DNA of 64,000 nucleotides from Asticcacaulis sp. AND118 (GCF_020535245.1 NZ_CP084911.1:446001-510000), one strand, 5' to 3'. Counted from the stretch's first letter, positions 52,705 through 62,833 are shown. Numbers and translations: made by a program. The notes: generated by a model from the letters alone, not told the origin.

Positions 52705-54753
52705 ATGACCCCCACCAAACTCCTGATCGGCCAAATTCTGATCGTCCTCGCCGTCGCGGTGCTGGGCGTGTGGGCGGCCACCCAGTGGGCAGCGGCGCAA
52801 CTGGCCTTTCAACCGCAACTGGGCGCGCCTTGGTTCGTCGCCCTGGGTGCGCCGGTCTATCGCCCATGGCAGCTCTTCGTGTGGTGGTTCCACTTCGAAG
52901 CCTATGCGCCGCAAGTCTTCTACCGCGCCGGTTTGCTCGCGGCCTCCAGCGGGCTGCTTGGAACGGGCGCGGCCATTGTGGGTTCGATCTGGCGCGCGCG
53001 TCAGGCCCGGTTTGTCACCACCTACGGCTCGGCACGTTGGGCCACGCGCCCTGAGATCGAACAGGCTGGCCTGTTCCGCGACCGGGGTGTGTTTCTCGGT
53101 CGCATGGGACCGGATTATCTCCGCCACGACGGCCCGGAACACGTCATGGCTTTCGCGCCGACGAGGAGTGGCAAGGGCGTGGGTCTGGTCGTGCCGACCC
53201 TGTTGTCCTGGACCAACTCCGTCGTCGTCCATGACATCAAGGGTGAGAATTGGGAGCTAACCGCCGGATGGCGCTCAAAATTCTCCCACTGCCTGCTGTT
53301 CAACCCGACCGATCTGCGCTCAGCGCGTTACAATCCGCTTCTAGAAGTTCGCAAGGGCCCGCAGGAAGTCCGCGACGTGCAGAACATCGCCGATATCCTC
53401 GTCGATCCCGAGGGCTCCATCGAACAGCGCTCGCACTGGGAAAAGACGAGCCATTCGCTTCTGGTCGGCGCCATCCTGCATATCCTCTACGCCGAAGAGG
53501 AAAAGACGCTGGAGCGTGTCGCCACCTTCCTGTCCGATCCACAGCGGACCTTCGTCTACACCCTGCATCGGATGATGACGACCAACCATCTGGGCGACAA
53601 GCACGCGCCCAAGGTCCATCCCGTTGTCGCTTCTGCTGCACGTGAATTGCTTAATAAGTCTGAGAATGAACGCTCCGGGGTCCTGTCGACGGCCATGTCG
53701 TTTCTCGGCCTCTACCGCGATCCCGTCGTCGCCGCCACGACGTCGCGTTGCGACTGGCGCATCACCGACCTGATGGACGCGGAGCGTCCGGTCTCCCTGT
53801 TCCTGGTCATTCCCCCATCGGACATCTCGCGTACCAAGCCGCTGGTCCGACTGATCCTCAACCAGATCGGTCGCCGCCTGACTGAACGCCTCGAAGGCGA
53901 TCCCGATAAGCGCCGCAAGCATCAACTGTTGATGATGCTCGACGAGTTCCCGGCCCTCGGCCGTCTGGACTTCTTCGAAACGGCGTTAGCCTTCATGGCC
54001 GGGTACGGCATCCGCACCTACCTGATCGCCCAATCGCTGAATCAGATTTCGAAGGCCTACGGCGAGAACAATTCGATCCTCGACAACTGCCACGTCCGCA
54101 TCGCCTTTTCCTCCAACGACGAACGCACCGCCCGCCGTATCTCCGATGCGCTGGGCACGGCCACTGAACTGCGTGCGCAGAAAAACTATGCCGGACACCG
54201 CCTCTCGCCGTGGCTCGCCCACGTCATGGTCTCACGTCAGGAGACCGCCCGGCAATTGCTGACGCCCGGCGAAGTGATGCAGTTGCCGCCGCAGGATGAA
54301 CTGGTCCTCGTCTCAGGTGTTGCGCCTATCCGCGCGAAAAAGCTGCGCTATTTCGAAGACCGTAACTTCATTACCCGTCGTCTCCCGCCACCGGTGTTGA
54401 GCGAAGGCGTCTATCTGGATCGCCCCGAGGGCCGCCCCGACGACTGGGCCGGGCGCGTGCGCGCGACGTCCAAACAACTGGCGGCCGCTTTGGAAATCGA
54501 AAACGCTGCCGAAGACGAGGGCGGGTTACAGCAGCAACGCCACCCGAGCCTCGGTGACGAGAACGCCGTGGGTGCCCCCGGCGAAGTCGAGACCGTCGAG
54601 CGCACCCTCGAGGACGATGGAGATCTGGCCGGCGACAAGCGGGCGCTCGATCAGGCCCGCACCCTGACGCCGGTCCAGCGCGCCCATGCCCTACAAGAGG
54701 GGCAGCCAAAGGCGGTCAACCACCAAAACCATGACCTGTTTCAGGGTTTCTAG
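52705..54753 (+). CDS. traG: TraG/VirD4-type coupling protein
   Basis: This 682-residue inner-membrane ATPase has two N-terminal membrane helices (8-28 and about 75-95). Walker A PTRSGKG is at 152-158, HDIKGENWELTAGWR follows, and Walker B is LLMMLDEFPALGRLDFFE. It links the relaxosome to the type IV secretion channel during conjugation. The C-terminal 120 residues are acidic and variable. It heads the operon; the CopG gene follows after 9 bases. Confidence 0.94.
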   Translation: MTPTKLLIGQILIVLAVAVLGVWAATQWAAAQLAFQPQLGAPWFVALGAPVYRPWQLFVWWFHFEAYAPQVFYRAGLLAASSGLLGTGAAIVGSIWRARQARFVTTYGSARWATRPEIEQAGLFRDRGVFLGRMGPDYLRHDGPEHVMAFAPTRSGKGVGLVVPTLLSWTNSVVVHDIKGENWELTAGWRSKFSHCLLFNPTDLRSARYNPLLEVRKGPQEVRDVQNIADILVDPEGSIEQRSHWEKTSHSLLVGAILHILYAEEEKTLERVATFLSDPQRTFVYTLHRMMTTNHLGDKHAPKVHPVVASAARELLNKSENERSGVLSTAMSFLGLYRDPVVAATTSRCDWRITDLMDAERPVSLFLVIPPSDISRTKPLVRLILNQIGRRLTERLEGDPDKRRKHQLLMMLDEFPALGRLDFFETALAFMAGYGIRTYLIAQSLNQISKAYGENNSILDNCHVRIAFSSNDERTARRISDALGTATELRAQKNYAGHRLSPWLAHVMVSRQETARQLLTPGEVMQLPPQDELVLVSGVAPIRAKKLRYFEDRNFITRRLPPPVLSEGVYLDRPEGRPDDWAGRVRATSKQLAAALEIENAAEDEGGLQQQRHPSLGDENAVGAPGEVETVERTLEDDGDLAGDKRALDQARTLTPVQRAHALQEGQPKAVNHQNHDLFQGF

Positions 54754-54762
54754 GGGATCGCC

Positions 54763-55170
54763 ATGAAATCCGCACGCATCCGCCACCAGTTTCTCACCGA
54801 TCCCGATCTGGCCCGCCGGATCGAACAGCTCGCCGCCATGCCCGGCCAGACCAAGTCGGCCGTCATCGAGGCGGCCGTCAAGGCCTGGGTCGAACGCCGC
54901 GACATGCAGGCCTTTGAAGCGGCCTTCGCTCATCGCCTGAGCCGGCTGGGTCGCCAACTGGATCGCGTCGAGCGCGACCAGAAGATCGTGCTCGAAAGCC
55001 TGGCGGTCTATGTCCGTCTGACCCTTCAGCGCGACGCGCACCTGCCGGACCCCGATCCCGAAGCCCGCGCCAAAGGTAAGGCGCGCTTTGAGGCCTTCAT
55101 CGCCCAGGTCGCCCGTCGCCTGTCGCAGGGCGCGACCACCTTTCCCGACATCGAGGAGCCCCAGTCATGA
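54763..55170 (+). CDS. CopG-family ribbon-helix-helix protein
   Basis: This 135-residue protein has an N-terminal ribbon-helix-helix (RIRHQFLTDPDLARRIEQLA, TKSAVIEAAVKAW) followed by a coiled-coil-like helix (HRLSRLGRQLDRVERDQKIV). It is regularly found between traG and trbB in alphaproteobacterial elements, where it may regulate the operon or bind at oriT; this is family knowledge, not shown here. Its stop overlaps the trbB start (ATGA). Confidence 0.88.
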   Translation: MKSARIRHQFLTDPDLARRIEQLAAMPGQTKSAVIEAAVKAWVERRDMQAFEAAFAHRLSRLGRQLDRVERDQKIVLESLAVYVRLTLQRDAHLPDPDPEARAKGKARFEAFIAQVARRLSQGATTFPDIEEPQS

Positions 55171-56153
55171 CGATCACCCCGTCATCGCGCCGACTGCGCG
55201 ACATGCTGCGTACCGCCTTTGGCGAGACCCTCAATGCGGCTTTGGCCGATCCGATGGTCATCGAAGTGCTGGTCAACCCCGACGGCGCCGTCTGGCTCGA
55301 CCGGATGGATGACGGACGCGTCGATACCGGCACGGTCCTGTCCGCCGCCGATCGGGAGCGGATCGTGCGACTGGTCGCCAGCCATATGGCGACGGAGGTG
55401 CACGCCGAGTCGCCCATCGTCAGTGCCGAACTGCCGCCCCTCATGTCCAGGCGGCGAGGGGAGCGCTTCGAAGGCCTGTTGCCGCCCGTGGTCGAAGGCG
55501 CGTGTTTTGCCATCCGCAAGCCGGCCTCTCGGGTCTTCGCTCTGGGCGACTATGTCAGCGACGGCATGCTGTCGTCGACGCAGGCCCGCCTTCTCAAATC
55601 CGCCGTGCAGGACCGCCGCAACATACTGATCGCCGGCGGCACGTCATCGGGCAAGACCACCTTCGCCAATGCGCTTCTGGCGGAGGTGGCCGATCTGAAC
55701 GATCGGGTCGTACTGATCGAAGACACGCGGGAACTGCAGTGCGCAGCCCGCGATGTGGTGGCGCTCCGCACCCGGTCTGGCGTCGTGTCGCTGAGCGATC
55801 TGGTGCGCTCGACACTCCGCCTGCGGCCCGACCGCATCATCGTCGGTGAGGTGCGCGGCGGCGAGGCGCTGGAACTCCTGAAAGCCTGGAACACCGGACA
55901 TCCCGGCGGTGTCGCCACCCTGCACGCCAATTCCGCGATCGGCGCGCTCTATCGCCTCGAACAACTGGTTCAGGAAGCCGTCGTGCATGTGCCGCGCCGC
56001 CTGATCGCCGAGGCGGTCGATGTCGTCGTCTTCATCCAGAAATCCAACCCATTCACCCAGACGCCGCGTCGGGTCGAGGCCGTGATGGCGCTCGATGGCC
56101 TGACCGCCGAGGGCGATTACCGGCTTCGACCGCTTGAGACGGCGAAGGACTGA
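55167..56153 (+). CDS. trbB: TrbB, VirB11-like secretion ATPase
   Basis: This 328-residue protein has the secretion ATPase pattern: Walker A GGTSSGKTT at 157-165, an Asp box in VVLIEDTRELQC, Walker B RIIVGEVRGGEALELL, and the His box GHPGGVATLHANS. It forms the cytoplasmic hexamer that powers pilus assembly and DNA transfer. It has normal length. Confidence 0.95.
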   Translation: MTITPSSRRLRDMLRTAFGETLNAALADPMVIEVLVNPDGAVWLDRMDDGRVDTGTVLSAADRERIVRLVASHMATEVHAESPIVSAELPPLMSRRRGERFEGLLPPVVEGACFAIRKPASRVFALGDYVSDGMLSSTQARLLKSAVQDRRNILIAGGTSSGKTTFANALLAEVADLNDRVVLIEDTRELQCAARDVVALRTRSGVVSLSDLVRSTLRLRPDRIIVGEVRGGEALELLKAWNTGHPGGVATLHANSAIGALYRLEQLVQEAVVHVPRRLIAEAVDVVVFIQKSNPFTQTPRRVEAVMALDGLTAEGDYRLRPLETAKD

Positions 56154-56183
56154 CTGACTTCAACTCAAACATGGAGATATCTG

Positions 56184-56519
56184 ATGTGTAAGTCTTTTTA
56201 TCGCACTGACTATGCACGGCAGGCGCTACCGCTGGCCCTCGGGCTGGCCTTGGCGCTGACGACCTCCGGGGCCTTGGCCGCGGGGTCCGGCATGCCGTGG
56301 GAGGAACCCCTGCAGCAGGTGCTCGACAGCGTGCAAGGCCCGGTCGCCAAGATCGTGGCCGTACTGGCCATCGTCGTTACCGGCCTCGCGCTGGCCTTCG
56401 GTGAAAGCCAGGGCGGCCTGCGCAAGCTGATCCAGATTGTGTTCGGCCTCTCGATCGCATTTGCCGCGTCGAGCTTCTTCCTGACGTTCTTCTCCTTTGG
56501 CGGCGGGGCGCTGATCTGA
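56184..56519 (+). CDS. trbC: TrbC, VirB2-like pilin
   Basis: This 111-residue protein has a long signal sequence ending A-L-A-A near 34. Two hydrophobic helices follow (IVAVLAIVVTGLALAFGES and IQIVFGLSIAFAASSFFLTF) with a short hydrophilic turn, as in VirB2/TrbC pilins that form the conjugative pilus. Its stop overlaps the trbD start. Confidence 0.9.
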   Translation: MCKSFYRTDYARQALPLALGLALALTTSGALAAGSGMPWEEPLQQVLDSVQGPVAKIVAVLAIVVTGLALAFGESQGGLRKLIQIVFGLSIAFAASSFFLTFFSFGGGALI

Positions 56520-56782
56520 TGAGCACGGCGGTCGAAGGCTTCGAGGTGCCACTGCACCAGGCGCTCACCCAACCCCTCCTACTGGGCGGCGCGCCGCGCG
56601 GCCTGGCCCTTGTCAACGGCACTCTTGCCGCAGCGCTGGGGCTTGGCCTGCAACTGTGGACTCCCGGCCTCCTGCTCTGGGTCGCGGGCCACACCCTCGC
56701 GGTCTTCGCCGCCAAACACGATCCCTACTGCGTCGCCGTCACCCTGCGCCACCTGCGCCATAAGGGCTATTTCTCATGCTGA
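56519..56782 (+). CDS. trbD: TrbD, VirB3-like protein
   Basis: This 87-residue inner-membrane protein opens with FEVPLHQALTQPLLLGGAPR, the VirB3 signature, followed by two membrane helices. It is needed with TrbE for pilus assembly. Its last 7 bases overlap the trbE start, so the two are coupled. Confidence 0.9.
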   Translation: MSTAVEGFEVPLHQALTQPLLLGGAPRGLALVNGTLAAALGLGLQLWTPGLLLWVAGHTLAVFAAKHDPYCVAVTLRHLRHKGYFSC

Positions 56783-59202
56783 ATCTGCGCCAATACCGCC
56801 AGACGGCCGACCGTCTGGCCGATCATCTGCCCTGGGCCGTTCTGGTCGGCCCGGGCATCGTGTTGAACAAAGACGGCAGTTTCCAGCGCACGGCCCGCTA
56901 CGAGGGCCCGGACATCGAGAGCGCGACGCCGGAAGAGCTGGTGGCCCTCTCGGCGCGGCTCAACAACGTGTTTCGTCGTCTCGGGTCGGGCTGGGCCGTC
57001 TTCTTCGAAGCCCGGCGCGGTCGGGCACAGGCCTACCCCGAAGTGGGGGCAGAAACCGGCATCGCGCGCCTGATCGACGAAGAGCGCCGCGCCGCCTTTG
57101 CGGGCGACGAAGGGCACCACTTCGAGTCCCGCTATCACCTGACCCTCTGTTTCATGCCGCCCGCAGACCAGTTGGAGGGGGTGGGCGAAGCCTTCGTCGA
57201 GCGCGAAGAGAAGGTCGTCGGCCGCGACTGGCACGATGCCTTGCGCAAATTCGTCGATCGCACCGATGCCGTGTTCGATCTCCTGGGCGCCGTCCTGCCC
57301 CATATCCGGGCGCTCGATGACGCGGAAACTCTAACTTTCCTTCATGCCTGTGTCTCGACCAGGGATCATCGTGTCACCGTGCCGGACACGCCGGCCTATC
57401 TCGACGCAATTCTGGCTGACACACCCTTGTCGGGCGGGCTGGAGCCCCGGCTGGGCGACCAGCACCTGCGCACCCTCACCCTGCTGGGCTTCCCCAATCA
57501 CACCCATCCCGCATTGCTCGATGGGCTGAACCATCTCGACCTGGAGTACCGCTGGGCGACCCGCTTTATTGCGCTCGATAAGCCCGAGGCGGTGAAGACC
57601 CTGACCAAGCTGCGTCGACAGTGGTTCGCCAAGCGCAAGTCGGTGGCGTCGATCATGCGGGAAGTCCTCTACAAAGAGTCTTCGGCCCTGACTGATACCG
57701 ACGCTGACAACAAGGTGGCCGATGTCGATCTGGCCTTGCAGGCCATCGGCGGCGATCACGTCGGTTTCGGCTATCTGACCACGACGATCACCGTCACCGG
57801 TCCTGACCGCGATACGGCGGATGAGCGCCTGCGGAACGTCGAGCGGATCGTCAATGGCCTCGGCTTCACAGCCATCGTCGAAAGCCTGAATGCCGTCGAA
57901 GCGTGGCTCGGCAGCTTGCCGGGGCATCTCTATGCCAACGTTCGGCAACCGTTGATTCACACGCTCAATCTCGGACACCTCGCTCCGATGTCCACACTGT
58001 GGGCGGGGCCGGAGACCAATCGACACCTGAACGGCGCGCCCTTGTTCCATGCCGTCAGTTCGGGCTCGACGCCGTTCCGTTTCTCAACCCACGTCGGGGA
58101 CGTCGGTCACATGCTAGTCCTGGGCCCGACGGGCGCCGGCAAGTCCGTGTTGCTCGCCTTCATGGCCATTTCCTTCACGCGCTATCCGGACGCTCAGGTC
58201 TTTGTCTTCGACAAGGGTGGTTCCGCCCGGGCCGCGGTTCTGGCGCTTGGCGGCAGTCACCATGCCATCGGGCGGGAAGGGCAGGTGGCGTTTCAACCGC
58301 TGCGCCACATCGAAGATCAGGCGGAGCGAACCTGGGCGCTCGACTGGCTCTCGGCGTTGCTGGATCAGCAGGGCTTCGACCTGTCGCTCGATGGCCGTGA
58401 CGCCCTGTGGTCGGCGCTCGAAACCCTGGCGGGTGCGCCTATTCAACAGCGCACGCTGACGGGCCTCTGTGCCGTGCTGGCCTTCAATGACATCAAGCTC
58501 GCGCTGCGGCCCTACACCCTTGATGGTCCCTACGGCCATATCCTCGACGCCGACACCGAGACGCTGGAACTGGCGCCGATCCATGGGTTCGAGATGGAAA
58601 CCCTGATGGGCGACCCGCAACTGGTCGCGCCGGTTCTCACCTATCTCTTCCACCGGCTCGAAGCCCGGTTCGATGGCCGTCCCACCCTGATGATCCTCGA
58701 CGAAGCCTGGGTGTTCCTCGATCACCCGCTCTTCGCCGCCCGCATTCGGGAATGGTTGAAGGTGCTGCGCAAGAAGAATGTCAGCGTCCTGTTCGCGACC
58801 CAAAGCCTCGCCGATGTTGTCGACAGCCCGATTGCGCCGGTTCTGATCGAATCCTGCCCGCAACGGCTGTTCCTGCCCAATGAGCGGGCGGTCGAGTCGC
58901 AAAGCCGCGCCGCCTATCTGCGTCTGGGGCTTAATGATCGCCAGATCCAGATCGTGGGTCAGGCCACGCCCAAGCGCCACTACTACCTGCAATCCCGGCG
59001 CGGCAACCGCCTGTTCGATTTGCGGCTCGGGCCACTGGCCCTGGCCATCTGCGCCGCTTCGAGCCCCGACGACCAGCGCCGCATCGACCGAATTCTGGCG
59101 GAAGGTCCGGGTGAGACCTTCCCCCAACGCTACCTGATCGACCGAGGTTTGACGTGGGCCGCCGATCTTCTGCCGGTCACTGATCCCCCAATGAGATCCT
59201 GA
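56776..59202 (+). CDS. trbE: TrbE, VirB4-like ATPase
   Basis: This 808-residue protein has the CagE/TrbE/VirB4 N-terminal domain and a C-terminal ATPase with Walker A GPTGAGKS at 450-457 and Walker B TLMILDEAWVFL near 645. The motif LKVLRKKNVSVLFATQSLAD follows. It is the largest motor of the type IV secretion system and drives pilin handling. It has normal family length and no gaps. Confidence 0.95.
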   Translation: MLNLRQYRQTADRLADHLPWAVLVGPGIVLNKDGSFQRTARYEGPDIESATPEELVALSARLNNVFRRLGSGWAVFFEARRGRAQAYPEVGAETGIARLIDEERRAAFAGDEGHHFESRYHLTLCFMPPADQLEGVGEAFVEREEKVVGRDWHDALRKFVDRTDAVFDLLGAVLPHIRALDDAETLTFLHACVSTRDHRVTVPDTPAYLDAILADTPLSGGLEPRLGDQHLRTLTLLGFPNHTHPALLDGLNHLDLEYRWATRFIALDKPEAVKTLTKLRRQWFAKRKSVASIMREVLYKESSALTDTDADNKVADVDLALQAIGGDHVGFGYLTTTITVTGPDRDTADERLRNVERIVNGLGFTAIVESLNAVEAWLGSLPGHLYANVRQPLIHTLNLGHLAPMSTLWAGPETNRHLNGAPLFHAVSSGSTPFRFSTHVGDVGHMLVLGPTGAGKSVLLAFMAISFTRYPDAQVFVFDKGGSARAAVLALGGSHHAIGREGQVAFQPLRHIEDQAERTWALDWLSALLDQQGFDLSLDGRDALWSALETLAGAPIQQRTLTGLCAVLAFNDIKLALRPYTLDGPYGHILDADTETLELAPIHGFEMETLMGDPQLVAPVLTYLFHRLEARFDGRPTLMILDEAWVFLDHPLFAARIREWLKVLRKKNVSVLFATQSLADVVDSPIAPVLIESCPQRLFLPNERAVESQSRAAYLRLGLNDRQIQIVGQATPKRHYYLQSRRGNRLFDLRLGPLALAICAASSPDDQRRIDRILAEGPGETFPQRYLIDRGLTWAADLLPVTDPPMRS

Positions 59203-59245
59203 AAACTCCCCTGACCTCAACTCTCAACTGAAGGCTCAATTTGCT

Positions 59246-59965
59246 ATGAAAAAGAACCTGTTATCCGTGGTATTTGGTGTGGCACTGATGGCCCTTTCCG
59301 GAGCGTCTTTCGCTCCGGCGTCACAGGCCCAAGTCGTTGTCTACGACCCCAGCAACTACGTGCAGAGCGTGCTGTCGGCGACCCGCGCCCTGCAACAGAT
59401 CAACAACCAGATCCTCGCTCTGCAGAACCAGGCCATGATGCTCCAGAACATGGCGAAGAACCTCAAGCGGTTCGACCTCAGCGCGCTGGCGGGTCTCAAT
59501 CGCGATCTCGCCGCCATCGATGCACTGATCAAGGAAGCCAAGGGTATCGCCCTAAATGTCGAAGCCACGCGCGACGCCTTCCTCAAGCAGTTTCCGGGCA
59601 CCTACACGGGTGACCTCAGACTGGCCAGCCTCCTTACGGGTGCCGAGCAACGCTGGAAGTCGGCCATGGACGCCTACGGCCAGACCCTGAACGTGCAGGC
59701 GAAGGTCTCCGAAAGTCTGGCCGATGACGCCGCGGCGCTGAACCGCATCGTTTCGGCGGCGGAAGGGTCGGAAGGCGCGCTGGAGGCCCAACAGGCGGCA
59801 AACCAGCTTCTAGCGCTTATGGCAAAACAGCAGATGCAGATCCAGGCCTTGCTGGCGGCCCAAGGTCGCGCCGAGGCGCTCGATGCCGCGCGTAAGGCCG
59901 AAGCGGAAGCCGCGGCCAAGGCGGCCACCCGTCGTTTCCTCGGGTCCGGCAAGGCCGGCGAATAG
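59246..59965 (+). CDS. trbJ: TrbJ, VirB5-like minor pilus protein
   Basis: This 239-residue protein has a Sec signal peptide (ending S-Q-A-Q about 29). The mature protein is almost entirely helical and Gln/Ala-rich (ALQQINNQILALQNQAMMLQ), typical of TrbJ. It sits at the pilus tip or periplasmic channel. The gap to trbL is only 31 bases, leaving no room for the entry-exclusion gene trbK. Confidence 0.92.
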   Translation: MKKNLLSVVFGVALMALSGASFAPASQAQVVVYDPSNYVQSVLSATRALQQINNQILALQNQAMMLQNMAKNLKRFDLSALAGLNRDLAAIDALIKEAKGIALNVEATRDAFLKQFPGTYTGDLRLASLLTGAEQRWKSAMDAYGQTLNVQAKVSESLADDAAALNRIVSAAEGSEGALEAQQAANQLLALMAKQQMQIQALLAAQGRAEALDAARKAEAEAAAKAATRRFLGSGKAGE

Positions 59966-59996
59966 TCCCCCTCAGCTTCAGATTGGCGGCAGGACC

Positions 59997-61199
59997 ATGA
60001 CCGACCTCAATATCATCGACACCTTTCTCGACACCTTCCTGGCCTATCTGGATTCCGGCTTCGGTCTCCTGAAAGGCGATGTCGGTCACCTGTCTGCCAT
60101 CCTGATTGCTATCGACGTGACGCTGGCGGCCCTGTTCTGGGTCATGGACGAAGAAGCCCATCTCTTCGGACGCCTGATCCGCAAAATCCTCTATGTCGGC
60201 ACCTTCGCCTTCATCATCACTCATTTCAGCTTCCTGGCGGAAGTCATCTATGACTCGTTTGCCGGTCTGGGCTTGAGGGCCGGTGGCGGCGGGATGTCGG
60301 CTCACGACCTGCTTCGGCCGGGGAAACTGGCCGCGACGGGCTTTGAGGCCGCGCATCCGTTGCTTGAACAGATCGCCGATCTCCTGGGCCTCGACACGTT
60401 TTTCGGCAACCTGCTGACGATTGTCGTCCTGCTGGTCGCCTGGCTTCTGGTTATTCTCTCCTTCTTTCTGCTGGCCGTGCAGCTTTTCATCTGCGTGCTG
60501 GAGTTCAAGCTGACGACGCTGGCCGGGTTCGTCCTGGTGCCGTTCGCCCTGTGGAACAAGACCGCCTTCCTCGCCGAACGCGTCCTCGGCAATGTCGTCA
60601 CCTCCGGTATCAAGGTCATGGTCATGGCCGTCATCGTCGGCATCGGCTCGGGCTTCTTCGACACCTTCATTTCTGCACTCGACGGTGCCGAACCCGACCT
60701 GATGCAGGCCATGACCCTTGTACTGGCCTCTCTTACCCTTTTGGGGTTGGGCCTTTTTGGACCAACCGTCGCCTCGGGTCTCGTCTCAGGCGCGCCGCAA
60801 CTTGGCGCCGGATCGGTTGCCGGTACGCTGGGCGCAGCGGCTGGGGCAGGTCTTCTGGCTGGCGGCGCGGTATCCGGTGCCGGTGGAGGCGGAATGCAGG
60901 CCATCTCGTCGGCGGCATCGAAACTGGGCGGAGGTTCTGGTGGCGGGGTATCCGGTAGCGGTGGTGCTTCTCCGTCTCCGCCCCCTCCGCCGCCACCTTC
61001 TCCTTCATCTTCAGGTGGAAGCGGGCAGGGCGCCCCAGGCGCTGCGCCGAACAATGCCGAGGCCGCGCCGCCTGCCTGGGCGAAGAAGATGCAGGCCGAG
61101 CAGCGTACCCGCGCGCACATCCAGATGGTGCAATCCGCGATCCTCGCCGGCGATCAGGCCTCCGGCTCCGCATCCCCCAATCTCTCTCAGAAGGACTAG
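59997..61199 (+). CDS. trbL: TrbL, VirB6-like channel protein
   Basis: This 400-residue polytopic inner-membrane protein begins MTDLNIIDTFLDTFLAY. It has about six hydrophobic segments up to about 290, including KLTTLAGFVLVPFALWNKTA, the best-conserved TrbL block. The C-terminal 110 residues are Gly/Ser/Pro-rich with a run of seven prolines and end in a basic helix. ATG 59997 after GGCAGGACC was chosen over upstream in-frame codons inside trbJ. Confidence 0.93.
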   Translation: MTDLNIIDTFLDTFLAYLDSGFGLLKGDVGHLSAILIAIDVTLAALFWVMDEEAHLFGRLIRKILYVGTFAFIITHFSFLAEVIYDSFAGLGLRAGGGGMSAHDLLRPGKLAATGFEAAHPLLEQIADLLGLDTFFGNLLTIVVLLVAWLLVILSFFLLAVQLFICVLEFKLTTLAGFVLVPFALWNKTAFLAERVLGNVVTSGIKVMVMAVIVGIGSGFFDTFISALDGAEPDLMQAMTLVLASLTLLGLGLFGPTVASGLVSGAPQLGAGSVAGTLGAAAGAGLLAGGAVSGAGGGGMQAISSAASKLGGGSGGGVSGSGGASPSPPPPPPPSPSSSGGSGQGAPGAAPNNAEAAPPAWAKKMQAEQRTRAHIQMVQSAILAGDQASGSASPNLSQKD

Positions 61200-61202
61200 C
61201 CG

Positions 61203-61907
61203 ATGTTCAAACGCCCGCTCCAGCGCTACGGCGCGACTCCCGAACCCGTCACCCCCTATCAGAAAGCCGCGCAGGTCTGGGATGATCGCATCGGTTCCGC
61301 CGTCGTACAGGCGGCCAACTGGCGGTTTCTGGCGCTCGGTGCCCTGACCCTTAGCTTCGGCCTTGGTGCCGGTCTTATCTGGAGCACCACGCAAAGCCGC
61401 GTTGTGCCCTATGTAGTGGAGGTCGATCATCAGGGTGCCGTCCGCGCCGTCGCGCCAGCCGATACCGCCTATAGCCCGACCGATGCGCAACTGGCCTGGC
61501 ATCTGGGCCGCTTCATCACCCTTGTGCGATCCTTGCCGACGGACCCGGTCCTGGTGCGGGGCCAATGGCTGGATGCCTATGATCTGGCCACGGGCGATGC
61601 GGCGACCTTCCTCTCCGAACACGCCCGTCTGAACGATCCCTTCGCCAAGGTCGGGCGAAGCTCGGTGACGGTTTCAATCAACAGCGTCGTCCGGGCCTCG
61701 AAGACCTCATTTCAGGTGAAGTGGACTGAGCAGGTCTTTGAAAGCGGACAGATTATCCGCACCACCCGCTGGACCGCCATTCTGGGCATCAAGGTTCAGG
61801 CGCCGACGCGCGAAGACGTCCTGCGGAAGAACCCGCTCGGCCTCTACGTCACCGATCTGGCCTGGTCGAGCGACTACGCCCCCGAAATTACCAAGCCCAA
61901 CCCCTGA
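61203..61907 (+). CDS. trbF: TrbF, VirB8-like protein
   Basis: This 234-residue protein has a cytoplasmic N-terminus, one membrane helix at about 42-62 (FLALGALTLSFGLGAGLIW) and a periplasmic NTF2-like VirB8 domain (VPYVVEVDHQGAVRAVAPAD, QVKWTEQVFESGQIIRTTRW). It nucleates the assembly of the channel. It starts three bases after the trbL stop. Confidence 0.94.
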   Translation: MFKRPLQRYGATPEPVTPYQKAAQVWDDRIGSAVVQAANWRFLALGALTLSFGLGAGLIWSTTQSRVVPYVVEVDHQGAVRAVAPADTAYSPTDAQLAWHLGRFITLVRSLPTDPVLVRGQWLDAYDLATGDAATFLSEHARLNDPFAKVGRSSVTVSINSVVRASKTSFQVKWTEQVFESGQIIRTTRWTAILGIKVQAPTREDVLRKNPLGLYVTDLAWSSDYAPEITKPNP

Positions 61908-61918
61908 AGGAGATTTTG

Positions 61919-62833
61919 ATGAAACCCCTTGTCCTGTGGGGGCTTGCCCCCGTGTCGCTGATCGCCTCCCTCGCGTGCGCCGCCCCGGCGAAGAAACCGC
62001 CCATCAAATATACGGTCGCGCCATCTGAGGCATCGATACGTGTCGAGAAGTTGCCGCCTTCGGCCCGCGTCGAGGCAGCCAACCGGGCGGCCGTACGCGA
62101 GCCCGCCACGGAGAGCTACCTCAACGCCATCCAGACCTACGCCTTCACCGAAGGGGCCCTGTTCAGGGTCTATACCGCCCCGGATCGGGTGACGGATCTG
62201 ATGCTGGAGCCCGGCGAAACCGTCATGGCCATATCCGCCGGCGACACGGCGCGCTGGATCATCGGCGACACCAAGAGCGGCGAGGGGGCATCCGCCCGAA
62301 CCCACATCCTGATCAAGCCCCATGTCTCTGGCCTGAAGACCAATCTGGTGGTTCTGACCAGCGTCCGCACCTATCATCTCCAACTGGAGAGTACGCCGTC
62401 GACCTATATGGCAGCGGTGTCGTGGCGGTATCCCATGCTACCCGTGGTCAAGATTGAGCCACCGGCACCGTCAGTGGCGCCACCAATGCCACCGAACGCT
62501 GGGGTAGGTATTGATCCGACCCGGCTGAACTTCAACTACGTTGTCGAAGGCGCTTCCCCAGCGTGGCGGCCCCGGCGGGTGTTTGACGACGGCGCGAAGA
62601 CCTACATTGTCTTCCCGCCGGAAATGGCGACCTCGTCGGCACCGCCGCTGTTCCTGATCGGCCGAGCAGGAGAAGCCCAGTTGGTCAATTACCGGATCGT
62701 CGGCACGTCTTATGTCGTTGACCGGCTGATCGAGGTGGCGGAACTGCGCCTCGGCACGGCGCCCCAGACGGTCGTCCGGTTGCGGCGCTCGGACGTCGCC
62801 GCCCCGAATAAGAAAGGGCGTCGCCATGACTGA
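61919..62833 (+). CDS. trbG: TrbG, VirB9-like outer-membrane-complex protein
   Basis: This 304-residue protein has a signal peptide ending near A-C-A-A at about 21-24. The VirB9/CagX domain shows LFRVYTAPDRVTDLMLEPGE, RTHILIKPHVSGLKTNLVV and YIVFPPEMATSSAPPLFLI. It forms part of the outer-membrane core with TrbI. AAGGAG lies 8 bases before ATG 61919. Its stop overlaps trbI by 8 bases. Confidence 0.94.
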   Translation: MKPLVLWGLAPVSLIASLACAAPAKKPPIKYTVAPSEASIRVEKLPPSARVEAANRAAVREPATESYLNAIQTYAFTEGALFRVYTAPDRVTDLMLEPGETVMAISAGDTARWIIGDTKSGEGASARTHILIKPHVSGLKTNLVVLTSVRTYHLQLESTPSTYMAAVSWRYPMLPVVKIEPPAPSVAPPMPPNAGVGIDPTRLNFNYVVEGASPAWRPRRVFDDGAKTYIVFPPEMATSSAPPLFLIGRAGEAQLVNYRIVGTSYVVDRLIEVAELRLGTAPQTVVRLRRSDVAAPNKKGRRHD